Shown here piece by piece: positions 1 through 10,511 of a stretch of 64,000 nt of DNA (position 1 is the stretch's first letter; every line of letters begins with the position of its first letter). The position numbers and the translations under genes were made by a program. This stretch comes from Melastoma dodecandrum (Eukaryota > Streptophyta > Magnoliopsida > Myrtales > Melastomataceae): the NCBI GenBank assembly GCA_029817715.1, contig JARUPY010000292.1, positions 4,295,001 to 4,359,000 of the forward strand, given 5' to 3'. Under the pieces are notes generated by a model. That model ran no database searches. It was not told the origin of the DNA and saw only the letters and a program-made list of their open reading frames with translations.

Positions 1-7
1 GTCCTCC

Positions 8-577
8 TCAGGCCGCTTCCTTGCCGCCTTCGCCGATCCGGATCTTGGCATCCGTCTGGAAGGCGTAGGGCGGGATCGGCAGGTTGATGGGCGCCGGTCC
101 ATGGCGCACGCGACCCACCGCGTCGAATTGCGAGCCGTGGCAAGGGCAGGCCCAGCCCTCGAAATTGCCCTGGTGACCGATCGGCACGCAGCCGAGATGC
201 GTGCAGTTGCCGTAGACGATCAGCCATTGGTCGTGGCCGTTCTTCACGCGGGTCGTGAAGGCGGCCGGGTCGATCATCGCCGAGAGCGGGACCGCCTTCA
301 TGTCGGTCACTTCCTTCGCGGTCAGCTTGCGCACGAAGATCAGCTTGCCGCGCCAGAAGACGTTGACGATCTGGCCGTCCTGAATCGGCGACAGGTCGAC
401 CTCGATCGGTGCGCCGGCCGCGATGGTATCGGCATCGGGCGCCATGGACGAGATCAGCGGCCAGGCCGCGGCCCCGGCCCCGACGGCGAGTGCGGCTCCG
501 GTGGCCAGGAACAGGAAGTCGCGACGGCTGCCCTCTTGCCCGGAGGCCGCGGGAGCGGCGGCTGATGTGTTCGCCAA
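8..577 (-). CDS. petA: Ubiquinol-cytochrome c reductase Rieske iron-sulfur subunit
   Basis: This is the Rieske subunit of the cytochrome bc1 complex, which passes electrons from ubiquinol to cytochrome c1 at the outer face of the inner membrane. The 189-residue product has a twin-arginine signal-anchor (RRDFLFLATG, residues 18-27) followed by a hydrophobic stretch. Both cluster-binding boxes are present: CTHLGC at 125-130 and CPCHGS at 144-149. They supply C125, H127, C144 and H147 as 2Fe-2S ligands and the C130/C146 disulfide. The start is TTG at 577, supported by a GGAGG 9 nt upstream. The stop lies 8 bases from the window edge, so the expected downstream cytochrome b and c1 genes would be outside the window. 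Length is normal for an alphaproteobacterial Rieske protein. Confidence 0.95.
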   Translation of the reverse strand: MANTSAAAPAASGQEGSRRDFLFLATGAALAVGAGAAAWPLISSMAPDADTIAAGAPIEVDLSPIQDGQIVNVFWRGKLIFVRKLTAKEVTDMKAVPLSAMIDPAAFTTRVKNGHDQWLIVYGNCTHLGCVPIGHQGNFEGWACPCHGSQFDAVGRVRHGPAPINLPIPPYAFQTDAKIRIGEGGKEAA

Positions 578-859
578 TGTCTCGAACCTCCAGAGAGCGG
601 GTCCTCATCGTGCCGGACGAGGGTGATTGCCCGCTTCGGCGCGGGATTGTCGGCCTGGACGGACCAGAGCACTTTCATTCTAAACTGTGCAATGCGACCG
701 GCCGTCGCCCGGAGTCAAGCCGACCGCGGAAGCGCGTCCGCGTCTCGCTGAGGAAGCGGGGCCGGATGTTACCGCGATGCGGCATGGGAGCACCGGGCCA
801 GGCGCCCTATGAGTGTCCACGCCCGTCGTGCCGGCCCTCATCGCCAGGCGAACGTCGGG

Positions 860-2254
860 TCAGGCGTACGCCGTGAGTCGGCGCCATCGCACGGTCAGGA
901 GGCTGGCCACCGCGAAGAGGCCCGCACAGAAGCCGAGCCAAATACCGTAGCCCTGCATGTCGGCCCCCCAGGCCAGGATGGCGCCGAGGGGTACGCCGAG
1001 GCCCCAGTACCCGCCGACGGCGATCCACATCGGGATGCGGGTATCCTGCAGGCCGCGCAGCATACCGAGCGCCGCCGACTGGACGCCGTCGGCGACCGCG
1101 AAGACCGCCGCGAAGCCGATGAAGGCAACCGCGACCGGCAGGACGGCCGCGTTGGTCGGATCGCCGAGGTCGAGGAAGAGGCCGATGAGCCGCTCCGGAA
1201 CGAGGAGCTGCGTGAGCGCGCAGAGCGTCATGAACGCGAAGGCGAGCGCGAGGGCGACCGCGCCGGACCGGCGCACGCCTAATCCGTCGCGGCGCCCGTA
1301 GGCCAGGCCGACCCGCACGGTCGCGGCCTGGGCAACGCCGTTCGGCACCATGAAGCAGACGGCCGCGATCTGGATCGCCACCGCGTGGGCGGCGAGCTGG
1401 CTCGCGCCGAACAGACCCATGCCGAGCGCGGCCGCTTCGAACAGTCCGGCCTCGGCGAGGCCGGTCGCCGCCATCGGCAGGCCGAGGCGGAACACGTCGG
1501 CGAGCCGGGCGGCATCGAAGTGCCAGAGCCCCTGCATCAGCCGGTAGCGCCGGAGCCGCGGATCGCACAGCACCACGGCGACCAGGACGGCGAGGCTGAA
1601 CACGGCCGAGCAGAGCGTGGCGGCGCCGATGCCCGCCATGCCGAGATCGAGGCCCGCCGGGAAGGCGAGCCAGAGTCCGAGGGTGACGTTCATCGGAAGC
1701 GCCGCCAGGCTCGCGGCCAGCGCCCAGCCCGGTCGTTCCAGTGCGGCGAGCGCCCCCCGCAGGGCCATGAACAGCAGGGCCGGCCACATCGCCCATTGCA
1801 GGACGCGCATATAGGTGCCCGCGGCCTCAGCCAGAGCCGGCGGTTCGCCGATCGCGGCGAGCAGCGGGCCGGTGTGCCAGAGGAGCGCCATCAGGGGCGC
1901 GGCCACCAGGGTGGCGGCCCAGAAGCCCGCCCGCAGGGTCCGGCGTGCGGCGTCGGTGGACCCGGGGTCGCGCCCGAGTGCCGCCGCGATCAGGGGCGCC
2001 ACCGTCCCGGTCAGGCCGAGGCCGCCGATGAACAGGATGAAGTAGAGCCCGTGTGCCAGGGTCGCGGCCGCCAGGGCCTCGGCCCCGAGGCGGCCGAGCA
2101 TCACGACATCGGCCATGATCAGGCCGTGCTGGGCGAGGTTGATGAGCACGAGCGGCCCGGACAGCGCGAGCGTCGCGCGCAATTCGCGGAGCCAGGGGCG
2201 GTGCAGCGGAGCCCCGTCCCGCGCGGGAAGGCCCGCGAGGTCGAGTGCCGGCAT
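860..2254 (-). CDS. MATE family multidrug/cation efflux transporter
   Basis: The 464-residue protein is an integral membrane protein of the MATE (NorM/DinF-like) family, which exports cationic drugs and metabolites in exchange for H+ or Na+. It shows the repeated two-lobe pattern of hydrophobic segments, a family-typical N-terminal half (LSGPLVLINLAQHGLIMADV followed by MLGRLGAEALAAA) and a polar central loop near residue 240. Length matches the usual 450-480. The start is ATG at 2254 with only a weak GAGAG ribosome site. It lies 117 bp downstream of the ABC exporter gene in the same orientation and could be co-transcribed. The substrate cannot be read from the sequence. Confidence 0.9.
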   Translation of the reverse strand: MPALDLAGLPARDGAPLHRPWLRELRATLALSGPLVLINLAQHGLIMADVVMLGRLGAEALAAATLAHGLYFILFIGGLGLTGTVAPLIAAALGRDPGSTDAARRTLRAGFWAATLVAAPLMALLWHTGPLLAAIGEPPALAEAAGTYMRVLQWAMWPALLFMALRGALAALERPGWALAASLAALPMNVTLGLWLAFPAGLDLGMAGIGAATLCSAVFSLAVLVAVVLCDPRLRRYRLMQGLWHFDAARLADVFRLGLPMAATGLAEAGLFEAAALGMGLFGASQLAAHAVAIQIAAVCFMVPNGVAQAATVRVGLAYGRRDGLGVRRSGAVALALAFAFMTLCALTQLLVPERLIGLFLDLGDPTNAAVLPVAVAFIGFAAVFAVADGVQSAALGMLRGLQDTRIPMWIAVGGYWGLGVPLGAILAWGADMQGYGIWLGFCAGLFAVASLLTVRWRRLTAYA

Positions 2255-2371
2255 GGTAAACTCTCGGGATATCTAAAATCTGGACCGACGGGCCGCGGCC
2301 CGTCGATATGAACGCGCGGCAGCTAGACCGTGCGGCTCCGGGTCGTCGCCCAGGCTCGGGCTCTAGCGGCG

Positions 2372-2738
2372 TCAGGCGTCCGAAACATGGCGCGTACGCC
2401 GGTCCTGCGAAGGCCGGGTCTCCGACCGTGCCTGCGCCAACTGGTCGGCCAGGAAGCCGCCCGATTGGCGCGACCACAGGCCTGCATAGACGCCGCCGCG
2501 GGCGACGAGTTCCGCGTGCGTCCCTTCCTCGACGATTCGACCGCGGTCGATCACCACGAGGCGGTCGAGGGCCGCGATCGTCGAGAGGCGGTGGGCGATG
2601 GCCAGCACGGTCTTGCCGGCCATCAGGGTGTCGAGGGATTCCTGGATCGCCGCCTCGACCTGACTGTCGAGCGCGGAGGTCGCCTCGTCGAGGATGAGGA
2701 TCGGCGCGTCCTTGAGGATCACCCGCGCGATGGCGATC

Positions 2739-2781
<43 letters not shown>

Positions 2782-4276
2782 CCTGAGCATCGTAGCCCCG
2801 GCGCCCCTTGTGATCGACCAAGTCGGCGATGAAGCCGTCCGCATGCGCCAGCCGGGCCGCCTGAGCGATGTCCGCGTCGTCGGCATCCGGGCGGCCATAG
2901 GCGATGTTGTCGCGAATAGAGCGGTGGAGCAGCGAGGTATCCTGGCTCACCATCGCGATCGCCTCGCGCAGGGATTGCTGCGTCACCGCGGCGATATCCT
3001 GCCCATCCACGAGGATGCGTCCGCTCTCGATATCGTAGAGGCGCAGCAGCAGGCTCGCGAGCGTCGACTTGCCCGCGCCGCTGACGCCGACGAGGCCGAC
3101 CTTCTCGCCGGGGCGGATGGTCAGCGAGAAGTCCTCGATCACCGTCGCGTCGCCGCGGCCGTAATGGAAGCCGACCTTCTCGAATCGGATCTCGCCACCC
3201 GAGACGGTGAGTTGCCGCGCGTCCGGGGCATCGACCAGCGCGTGCGGACGCGCCATGGTCTGCATGCTCTCCTGGACCACGCCGACGTTCTCGAAGACGC
3301 CGCGGACGGTCTGCATGACCCAGCCGGACATCGCGATGAGGCGGAGGACCAGGGCGAGGCCGGCGGACGCCTCGCCGGTGGTCATGCCGCCGCTGCGCCA
3401 GAGCGCGAGACAGGCGGCGCCCGTGGCGATCAGGAGCGCGCTGTTGAGCAGACCGAGCAGGCTGGTCGTCAGCGTCACCAGGCGGAACTGGTGCAGATAG
3501 GCGTCGGTGTGAACCTCCACGGCGTCGCGCACCGCCGCCCGCTCCTCCCGGTCCCGGGCGAAGAGCTTGACGGTCAGGATGTTGGTGTAGCTGTCGACGA
3601 TGCGGCCGATCAGCGTCGAGCGCGTATCGGCGGTCCTGTGCGAACGGGCGCGCGCCCGGGGCACGAACCACGCGGTCAGCCACGCATAGGCGCCGATCCA
3701 GAGCAGGACCGGCAGGGCTAGCCACGGGGATATCGAGCTGAACAGCCCGACCGCGGTCACTGCGTAGATCGCCACGTAGAGCAGCGTGTCGATGAACACG
3801 ACGGCCAGTTCGCGCACCGCAGGTCCCACCTGGACGACGCGGTTGGCGAGGCGTCCCGAGAAGTCCCCCTGGAAGTACGACAGGGCGTGTCCGAGGGTGT
3901 AGAGATGCGCCCGCCAGCGGATCTGGCTGGTCGATTGCGGCACCACGAGCTGATTGGACAGCACTTCGTGCGCCCAGATCGAGACCGGCCGGATCAACGC
4001 CACGAGCAGGATGGCGAGGCCGATCCCGGTGGCGTGATCCGCCAGGACGGTCGCCCGATCGGCCGAGCCGAGCAGGTCGATGAACCAGCGCATCACGAGG
4101 TAGAGCGAGGCTTCGATCGTGCCGGCGATCACCGCGATGACGAACAGGGCCGCCAGGGCGGCGCGGATCGGGCGCAGGTAGAACCACGCGAAGCCGAGCA
4201 CCGAGCGCGGCGGCATCTGCGACTCGTCGAAGGGCGCGAACGGATCGACGCGGCGCTCGAGCCAATCGAGGAACAT
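2372..4276 (-). CDS. ABC exporter, fused transmembrane and ATP-binding domains
   Basis: A 634-residue half-transporter of the ABCB/MsbA-like exporter type, which would act as a homodimer in the inner membrane. An N-terminal six-helix membrane domain (about residues 30-340) precedes the nucleotide-binding domain. That domain has Walker A (GVSGAGKST, about residue 395), a Q-loop (MVSQDTSLL), the signature LSGGQRQR, Walker B (ILILDEATS) and the H-loop (AIAHRL), so the ATPase looks intact. It has a charged C-terminal tail and sits upstream of the MATE exporter on the same strand. The first residues (MFLDWLERRVDPF) resemble a subgroup of proteobacterial exporters of unknown substrate. Lipids, peptides or drugs are all possible. 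Confidence 0.92.
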
Positions 4277-4485
4277 GCTGCCGGGGATGTGAGGCTACGG
4301 GACCCCTTATCTAAGCGCGGGCCGCCGCGCGCCAACCGTGCGGAGTGGTCGCGGCAGCAGTTCCGGTGCCCTAAGCGAACTTGCGTTGGCAGGCGAACGC
4401 TTCGTCCGCTTGGGTCCTTGTGTGGTCGCAGGTTTCTGTCGCAAAACCGGCAACCACTTTTGAGAAACCTGCTCAGTGGAAGGCC

Positions 4486-5070
4486 TCAGCGGTTCAGGGC
4501 TAGAGCCGCGCCGGACTTGGTCAGGGCCCCTTCGAGACCGCCGCCACCCTGACGAAGACGCGCCGCCACCGTGCCGCCCGGCTGGTAGAGGTAGACCTCG
4601 CCGTCGCGGAAATCCCAGGCCGAGACTCGGGCGAGATCCTTGTTCGGGCAGCTCGTGGCCGAGGCCTTGTAGAGGTCGAGGGCCGGCGCGCTCGAGAGCG
4701 TGACCTTGCAGTTCGCCCCGGTCGCGTCCCGGGCATCCCAGGAACCGACCACGGACGCCCGCCCGCTCGCCACTACCGGCGGCGGCGGTGGAGGCGGGGT
4801 GACCGGTTCCGCGATCACGGTCGGCGTAGCGGGCGCAAGCGCGGCTTGCGCACCGGGCGGCGGGGGCGCGTCGGGGCTCGCCGCGGCACCCGGCGGCGGT
4901 GCCAGGGGCGCCGCGGTCACGGTTCCCGACGGGATCGCGGTGACCGCGTCGAGGGATCCTTGCTGGGACGGGGCACGGGTGCGCGGCGCGTCCAGCCGGC
5001 TGGACGCACAGGCGCCGAGGCTGGCACTCAGGCAGAGTACGGCGAACGTCGACAGGCTGGGGCGCAGCAT
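4486..5070 (-). CDS. AprI/Inh-type protease-inhibitor lipoprotein (Omp19-like)
   Basis: A 194-residue predicted lipoprotein. The N-terminal signal ends in the lipobox LGAC, with the Cys near residue 21. A long Pro/Ala-rich linker (about residues 30-105, including a run of Pro) follows, then a C-terminal domain from about residue 108 beginning VVGSWDARDATGANCKV. That domain pattern, with two Cys residues and a small beta-barrel-like composition, is that of the AprI/Inh metalloprotease-inhibitor family found in Brucella Omp19. It probably sits in the outer membrane or periplasm and protects against proteases. It lies downstream of sdhB on the same strand, with 164 bp between them. The family call rests on the domain pattern alone. 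Confidence 0.75.
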   Translation of the reverse strand: MLRPSLSTFAVLCLSASLGACASSRLDAPRTRAPSQQGSLDAVTAIPSGTVTAAPLAPPPGAAASPDAPPPPGAQAALAPATPTVIAEPVTPPPPPPPVVASGRASVVGSWDARDATGANCKVTLSSAPALDLYKASATSCPNKDLARVSAWDFRDGEVYLYQPGGTVAARLRQGGGGLEGALTKSGAALALNR

Positions 5071-5234
5071 CGGTCCACTTCGAGTCGGTCTGAACGGGGC
5101 GCTGACGCGCCTGCCGCCTGACTCCGATCCAAATGCGCTGACTGCAAGGCGGCTGCTCCCTCCGCGGGCAAAACCGGTGCGGAGGGCCGGCCCTTTTCCC
5201 CCCGGTGTGACCGGGAGGCCTCACCGCTCCGCGA

Positions 5235-6059
5235 TCAGAGCGCGCGCTCGACCATCATCTTCTTGATCTCGGCGATCGCCTTCGCCGGGTTGAGGCTCTT
5301 CGGGCAGGTGTTGGCGCAGTTCATGATCGTGTGGCAGCGGTAGAGCCGGAACGGATCGTGCAGGTTGTCGAGCCGGTCTCCGGTATTCTCGTCGCGCGAA
5401 TCGATCAGCCACCGATAGGCCTGGAGCAGCGCGGCCGGGCCCAGGAACTTCTCCCCGTTCCACCAGTAGCTCGGGCACGAGGTGCTGCAGCACGCGCACA
5501 GGATGCACTCGTAGAGACCGTCGAGCTTGGAGCGATCCTCCGGGGTCTGGCGCCACTCCTTCTCGGGCGCCGGCGTCTCGGTCTGGAGCCAGGGCTCGAT
5601 CGCCGCGTGCTGGGCGTAGAAGTTGGTGAGGTCCGGCACGAGATCCTTGAGGACCGGCATGTGCGGCAGCGGATAGATCCGGATCGCGCCGTCCTTGTCC
5701 TTCCGGGTCATCACCGGCAGGGCGTTGTCGGGGTTCTTGCACTCCTCGATGCCCATCGTGCAGGCGAGCGCGTTCTGGCCCTCGATGTTCATCGCGCAGG
5801 AGCCGCAGATGCCCTCGCGGCAGGAGCGGCGGAAGACCAGGGTCGAATCGACCTTGTTCTTGATCCACAGCAGCGCGTCGAGGACCATCGGGCCGCAATC
5901 CTCGCGGTCGACCTGATAGGTGTCGATCCGCGGATTGGCTCCGTCATCCGGGTTCCAGCGGTAGATCTTGAAGGTCTGCAGGCTCTTCGCGCCCGGAGGG
6001 GCGGGCCAGGCCTTGCCCTGCGTGATCTGGGAGTTCTTCGGAAGGTTGAACTGGGCCAT
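5235..6059 (-). CDS. sdhB: Succinate dehydrogenase iron-sulfur subunit
   Basis: This is the iron-sulfur subunit of complex II (SQR), carrying electrons from FAD in SdhA to ubiquinone. The 274-residue protein holds the three cysteine groups of the family: the 2Fe-2S box CREGICGSC in the N-terminal ferredoxin domain, the 4Fe-4S motif [12 protein letters not shown], and the last group [17 protein letters not shown], which serves the 3Fe-4S and 4Fe-4S centres. It is the last gene of sdhCDAB, 84 bp after sdhA. It is slightly longer than the usual 255-265 because of an N-terminal extension ([15 protein letters not shown]) that is common in Hyphomicrobiales. Confidence 0.97.
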   Translation of the reverse strand: MAQFNLPKNSQITQGKAWPAPPGAKSLQTFKIYRWNPDDGANPRIDTYQVDREDCGPMVLDALLWIKNKVDSTLVFRRSCREGICGSCAMNIEGQNALACTMGIEECKNPDNALPVMTRKDKDGAIRIYPLPHMPVLKDLVPDLTNFYAQHAAIEPWLQTETPAPEKEWRQTPEDRSKLDGLYECILCACCSTSCPSYWWNGEKFLGPAALLQAYRWLIDSRDENTGDRLDNLHDPFRLYRCHTIMNCANTCPKSLNPAKAIAEIKKMMVERAL

Positions 6060-6143
6060 GATGGTCGGCAGCTTCCGCTGGAGCAGACTGGGGCAGTCGC
6101 ACGGCCTAGGTCGGCGACTGCACGCATGATTTGTATTTCGAGA

Positions 6144-7961
6144 TTAGTATACTCGTGCCTTCGGCTCGATGTACTGGATCTCGTTCGACATCGTGTAGGT
6201 GTGCACCGGGCGGTAATCGATGTTCACCTGATGCCGGCCCTCGTCGAGCCAGGACAGGGTGTGCTTCATCCAGTCCTTGTCGTCGCGGTCCGGGAAGTCC
6301 TCGCGGGCATGGGCGCCGCGGGACTCGGTGCGGTTGGCGGCGGATTCCATGGTGACGACCGCCTGCCCGATCAGGTTGTCGAACTCCAGGGTTTCCAGCA
6401 GATCCGTGTTCCAGACGAGGGAGCGGTCGGTGACCTTCACGTCGGCGGCGGCGTTCCAGACCTTGTGGATCAGGCCCTTGCCCTCCTCCAGCACCTCGCC
6501 GGTGCGGAACACGGCGCAGTTGTTCTGCATCGTCTTCTGCATCTCGGCGCGCAGCTCCGCGGTCGGCGTCGAGCCGTTGGCGTAGCGGAAGCGGTCGAGG
6601 CGCTCGAGGGCCTTGTCGGTGGCGCCCTTCGGCAACTCCATCGCGCGGCCATTCGGCTCGACGATCTCGGCGCAGCGCTTGCCGGCGGCGCGGCCGAACA
6701 CCACGAGGTCGATCAGCGAGTTCGAGCCGAGGCGGTTGGCGCCGTGCACCGAGACGCAGGCCGCCTCGCCGATCGCCATCAGGCCCGGGACCACCGTGTC
6801 GGGGTTGCCGTCGCGAAGCGTCAGCACCTCGCCGTGATAGTTCGTGGGGATGCCGCCCATGTTGTAGTGGACGGTCGGGATGACCGGGATCGGCTCCTTG
6901 GTGACATCGACACCGGCAAAGATCTTAGCGCTCTCCGAGATGCCGGGCAGGCGCTCGTGCAGGATCTTCGGGTCGAGGTGGTCGAGGTGCAGGTAGATGT
7001 GATCCTTGTTCTTGCCTACGCCTCGGCCGTCACGGATCTCCATCGTCATGGAGCGCGAGACCACGTCGCGCGAGGCGAGGTCCTTGGCGGAGGGCGCGTA
7101 GCGCTCCATGAAGCGCTCGCCCTCGGAGTTCGTCAGGTAGCCGCCTTCGCCGCGCGAGCCCTCGGTGATGAGGCAGCCTGCGCCGTAGATGCCGGTCGGG
7201 TGGAACTGCACGAACTCCATGTCCTGCAGCGGCAGGCCGGCGCGCAGCACCATGGCGTTGCCGTCGCCGGTGCAGGTGTGCGCGGAGGTCGCCGAGAAAT
7301 AGGCGCGCCCGTAGCCGCCGGTCGCCAGGATCGTCTGCTGGGCGCGGAACCGATGGATCTCGCCGGTGGCCTGATCGAGGGCGATTACGCCGCGGCAGCG
7401 GCCCTCGTCGTCCATGATCAGGTCGAGGGCGAAGTACTCGATGAAGAAGTCGGTCTGGTTCTTCACCGCCTGCCCGTAGAGGGTGTGCAGCATGGCGTGG
7501 CCGGTGCGGTCGGCCGCCGCACAGGTGCGCTGGGCGGTACCCTTGCCGTAATCGGTGGTCATGCCGCCGAACGGGCGCTGATAGATCTTGCCTTCCTCGG
7601 TGCGCGAGAAGGGCACGCCCCAATGCTCCAGCTCGTAGACCGCGGCGGGGGCGTTACGCACGAGGTATTCGATCGCGTCCTGGTCGCCGAGCCAGTCCGA
7701 CCCCTTCACGGTGTCGTACATGTGCCAGCGCCAATCGTCCGGACCCATATTGCCGAGCGAGGCCGAGATGCCGCCCTGCGCCGCCACGGTGTGCGAGCGG
7801 GTCGGGAACACCTTGGTGATGCAGGCGGTGCGCAGCCCGGCTTCCGAGCAGCCGACGGTGGCCCGCAGGCCCGCGCCGCCCGCGCCGACGATCACCACGT
7901 CGAAGGCGTGATCGTGGATGGTGTAGGCAGGCCCGCTGCCGTTGGTGCCGTTGGCGGCCAT
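6144..7961 (-). CDS. sdhA: Succinate dehydrogenase flavoprotein subunit
   Basis: The catalytic subunit of complex II oxidises succinate to fumarate and carries covalent FAD. I place the start at the ATG at 7961 (MAANGTNGS...), giving 605 residues, because GAGGAG lies 8 nt upstream and the family length fits; the frame remains open further upstream. Visible features are the dinucleotide-binding motif [13 protein letters not shown], the FAD-attachment His in the segment [11 protein letters not shown], the active-site segment RGEGGYL, and a C-terminal IEYRP-like region ([12 protein letters not shown]). It is 32 bp downstream of sdhD and 84 bp upstream of sdhB, so it is part of one operon. Confidence 0.97.
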   Translation of the reverse strand: MAANGTNGSGPAYTIHDHAFDVVIVGAGGAGLRATVGCSEAGLRTACITKVFPTRSHTVAAQGGISASLGNMGPDDWRWHMYDTVKGSDWLGDQDAIEYLVRNAPAAVYELEHWGVPFSRTEEGKIYQRPFGGMTTDYGKGTAQRTCAAADRTGHAMLHTLYGQAVKNQTDFFIEYFALDLIMDDEGRCRGVIALDQATGEIHRFRAQQTILATGGYGRAYFSATSAHTCTGDGNAMVLRAGLPLQDMEFVQFHPTGIYGAGCLITEGSRGEGGYLTNSEGERFMERYAPSAKDLASRDVVSRSMTMEIRDGRGVGKNKDHIYLHLDHLDPKILHERLPGISESAKIFAGVDVTKEPIPVIPTVHYNMGGIPTNYHGEVLTLRDGNPDTVVPGLMAIGEAACVSVHGANRLGSNSLIDLVVFGRAAGKRCAEIVEPNGRAMELPKGATDKALERLDRFRYANGSTPTAELRAEMQKTMQNNCAVFRTGEVLEEGKGLIHKVWNAAADVKVTDRSLVWNTDLLETLEFDNLIGQAVVTMESAANRTESRGAHAREDFPDRDDKDWMKHTLSWLDEGRHQVNIDYRPVHTYTMSNEIQYIEPKARVY

Positions 7962-7993
7962 GTTCGGCTCCTCGAAAAGCGGGGTGGCTGGGT

Positions 7994-8413
7994 TCAGGCC
8001 GGCTGTCCGAAGCCGATGCGCAGGACCGCGTAGAGGCAGGCGACGGCCACGAGGACCGCGTAGACGTTGTTCGCGAACACGGCGGCGATTTTGGTTGCCT
8101 GTGCGTGCACGTAATCCTCGATGATCACCTGCATCCCGAGACGCATGTGGAGCGCCACCGACAGGAATGCCAGGATGAGGATGATCGAGACGAAGGGGTT
8201 TGCGACGATATGGACTGCTTCCGCGTAGTTGCGGCCGGCCATGTTGGCGATGATCACCACGAAGGCCAGCATCAGCACCGTGTTGGTGACTGCGGTGATG
8301 CGCTGGAGCCACCAGTGGCCAACGCCGTGATGGGCGACGCCCAGGCCCTGGACACGGGCACGCGGGGTGCGGATCGAGACGCGGGTGTCCTGGCGGACCT
8401 GTTCCTGTGCCAT
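7994..8413 (-). CDS. sdhD: Succinate dehydrogenase membrane anchor subunit
   Basis: A 139-residue hydrophobic anchor of complex II with three predicted membrane helices, roughly residues 40-60, 75-95 and 110-135. Together with SdhC it holds heme b and the quinone site. The motif [15 protein letters not shown] is the typical alphaproteobacterial SdhD segment carrying the conserved His and the Asp-Tyr pair. The gene is second in sdhCDAB, 10 bp after sdhC. Length is slightly above the usual 115-130 because of a charged N-terminal extension. Confidence 0.93.
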   Translation of the reverse strand: MAQEQVRQDTRVSIRTPRARVQGLGVAHHGVGHWWLQRITAVTNTVLMLAFVVIIANMAGRNYAEAVHIVANPFVSIILILAFLSVALHMRLGMQVIIEDYVHAQATKIAAVFANNVYAVLVAVACLYAVLRIGFGQPA

Positions 8414-8423
8414 TGCGGCCTCC

Positions 8424-8825
8424 TCAGCGGACCAGAAGGGCGACCGCCCAGATGACGAGGGTGAGCGCCACCGACCCGATCAGCGTCAGGCGCGACAGGG
8501 CGAGGCGCTTCTCCCGATCGAAGCCGATCCCGAAATCCCACGCGAAGTGGCGCAGGCCGCCCAACATGTGGTGCATCAGGATCCACGTGTAGACGAACAG
8601 GATCAGCCGCCCGATCACGGAGCCGAAGAACCCGGCCACGTAAGAATAGGCGACCGGTCCGGACGCCAGGGCCAGCAGCCAGAGCGCGACGAGCGCAGTC
8701 CCGCCATAGAGCGCCGTGCCGGTGATACGATGAAACACCGACATCGCCATGGTCCAGGTCCAGCGATAGATCTGGAGATGGGGCGAGAGGGGCTGTGCCA
8801 CTGTCGGGCGGGCGGTGGGTGCCAT
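8424..8825 (-). CDS. sdhC: Succinate dehydrogenase cytochrome b556 subunit
   Basis: This is the first gene of sdhCDAB and encodes the 133-residue cytochrome b556 subunit. The N-terminal segment RPLSPHLQIYRW is the family's signature, and HHMLGGLRHFAWDFG contains the heme-ligand His in the second helix. Three hydrophobic segments are visible. The promoter should lie in the 129 bp between this gene and the preceding SLC13 gene; I found no clear -35/-10 pair there. Confidence 0.95.
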   Translation of the reverse strand: MAPTARPTVAQPLSPHLQIYRWTWTMAMSVFHRITGTALYGGTALVALWLLALASGPVAYSYVAGFFGSVIGRLILFVYTWILMHHMLGGLRHFAWDFGIGFDREKRLALSRLTLIGSVALTLVIWAVALLVR

Positions 8826-8954
8826 CGGGTTGAAGCCTCGCAGCTGCGAACTGGACCGTCTCTAATCTGGTAGCGCTAGTGCCTGCGCGGGCAAGCCGCA
8901 ATCCGTCATGGTGCGACGCAATGCGGCAACCCGGGCTACACTATCAGGAATCTG

Positions 8955-10256
8955 TCACCGCAGCTGGCCCAGGAACCGCCACCACACATAGTCGAGCGGG
9001 GCCGCCGCCAGCAGCGATGCCGCTCCGAACGCCAGGGTCAGCCGCGTCGCGTGCCGGAGCCGCACGCCACCCAGTTCGGTGGCGAACACGATGGGCGGCG
9101 CCTGATAGGGAAAGAAGACGGTCGCGTAGCCGAGAACCTGCAGCGAGACGACCGCCATCGGTGACAGGCCGCTGGCTTCCGTCATCTCGCCGGCCAGCGC
9201 CGTGTAGAGGGCGGGGGCGCCGTTGGCGGTGACGAGCAGCGTCAGCACGGTGCTGACACCGGTGAGCACAGCGAAGTTCTTCGCGTCGGCGCCCGGCGTC
9301 AGGGGCGCGACCGCCAGCAGGATGTGACCCAGCCGCTCGCCGAGCCCGGTCTCGTTGACGAGGGCCACCAGCCCAAGGAGCGCCGCGATGTAGAAGCAGG
9401 TCCGCAGGTTGACCTGCTGAAAGGCCTCGGCCGGCAGCACGCCGATGCGGGGCAGCAGACAGGTCACCGCTGCGGCGAGGCCGACCCAGGCTGGCGCCAG
9501 CCCGTGCAGGCTGTCGCTCATCCAGAGGGCGAGCGTGCAGGCAAGGATGACGGCGAGCCGCCGCTCAGCCGCCGAGATTGGCGGAAGCGGCGGCAGGACG
9601 GGAGCTCCCGAAGCCAGGCGGTCCGGGAACAGCCGGACGATGAGGGCGACCAGCATCGCGCCCTTGACCAGCGCGAGCACGGGCGCGTGAAGCACGAAAT
9701 AGGACAGGTACGAGAGATGGAGGCCGAGCAGCCGCTCGGCCGAGCCCGCCATGACGAGGTTCGGCACGTTCGCCGGCAGGATCGCCGCGGACAGGATCGG
9801 GGTCGCGACGCCCACGGCCAGGACCGCGCCGGTCCGCCCTGGACGACCCGTTGCGAGGCCGAACGCGTCGCAGAGCGCCAGGGTGATCGGGATCATCAGC
9901 GCGATCCGCCCGAGATTCGACGGCATCACGAAGGCGATGAGGAAACTCAGGACGACCAGACCGGCGATGAGATGCGCGTAGGATCCTGAAAGGCGCAGGG
10001 CGAGGGTCCGGGCCATGCGGGCGCCGAGTCCCGTCCGCGTCATGCCCTGCCCGACCACCATGCCGGACAGGACGAGCCAGAAGGCCGAAGTGGAAAAGCC
10101 GGAGAACACCGTCCCGGCGCTGCCGAGACGCAGCAGCATCGCCGCTCCGAAGAAGGCGAGCGCCGTCACCACCTCCGGGAGCAGCGCCGTCGCCCAGAGG
10201 CCCATGCAGAGCACGAGCAGAACCGCGGTCGTTGCAACCACCGCCTCCCCGCCCAC
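8955..10256 (-). CDS. SLC13/DASS-family anion permease
   Basis: A 433-residue, very hydrophobic protein with about 11-12 membrane segments arranged as two halves, as in the DASS/SLC13 (ArsB/CitT-like) superfamily of Na+-coupled dicarboxylate, sulfate or other anion transporters. The re-entrant loop regions around [13 protein letters not shown] (about residue 110) and the C-terminal [13 protein letters not shown] and PYQAPPI segments match the substrate-site hairpins of the family. The start is GTG at 10256, with GGGAGG 5 nt upstream. It precedes sdhC on the same strand. A link to succinate uptake is tempting, but substrate specificity cannot be read from the sequence. Confidence 0.8.
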   Translation of the reverse strand: MGGEAVVATTAVLLVLCMGLWATALLPEVVTALAFFGAAMLLRLGSAGTVFSGFSTSAFWLVLSGMVVGQGMTRTGLGARMARTLALRLSGSYAHLIAGLVVLSFLIAFVMPSNLGRIALMIPITLALCDAFGLATGRPGRTGAVLAVGVATPILSAAILPANVPNLVMAGSAERLLGLHLSYLSYFVLHAPVLALVKGAMLVALIVRLFPDRLASGAPVLPPLPPISAAERRLAVILACTLALWMSDSLHGLAPAWVGLAAAVTCLLPRIGVLPAEAFQQVNLRTCFYIAALLGLVALVNETGLGERLGHILLAVAPLTPGADAKNFAVLTGVSTVLTLLVTANGAPALYTALAGEMTEASGLSPMAVVSLQVLGYATVFFPYQAPPIVFATELGGVRLRHATRLTLAFGAASLLAAAPLDYVWWRFLGQLR

Positions 10257-10413
10257 CTGAACCTCCCGACCCCACGCTCAACAGCGGTAGCTTGCATCCT
10301 GTTCGGATTGGAACGGTTCGCAATTCGGAACTTCTTGATGATGCCTTCGCAAACGACGAAGGACGGTGAGGATTGTCGCCGGTGTTTGCCCAAACGCCGC
10401 AAGGCGCGAAGAG

Positions 10414-10439
10414 GCCCGGCCGTGCATCGGCGGCCGGGC
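10414..10439 (-). terminator. GC-rich stem-loop downstream of the Gly-rich gene
   Basis: A perfect 9-bp inverted repeat (GCCCGGCCG / CGGCCGGGC) with an 8-nt loop lies about 75 bp beyond the stop of the Gly-rich gene. It has the form of a rho-independent stem but no clear T tract on either side, so termination is probable rather than certain. Confidence 0.4.
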
Positions 10440-10511
10440 TTGCGAGTTCCGTCGCGGCGTCGCGTCGAATCAGTGGTGGTAGGCGCCGCGAAAGACCGAA
10501 TTGGCGGCGCC

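Noticed and set aside
5201..5215. CCCGGT/ACCGGG hairpin after sdhB as a terminator
   Set aside because: The stem is only 6 bp and no T tract follows on the minus strand.
5331..8033. Long plus-strand frame of 900 codons opposite the sdh genes
   Set aside because: It is a GC-driven mirror of sdhB and sdhA; its translation has no family character.
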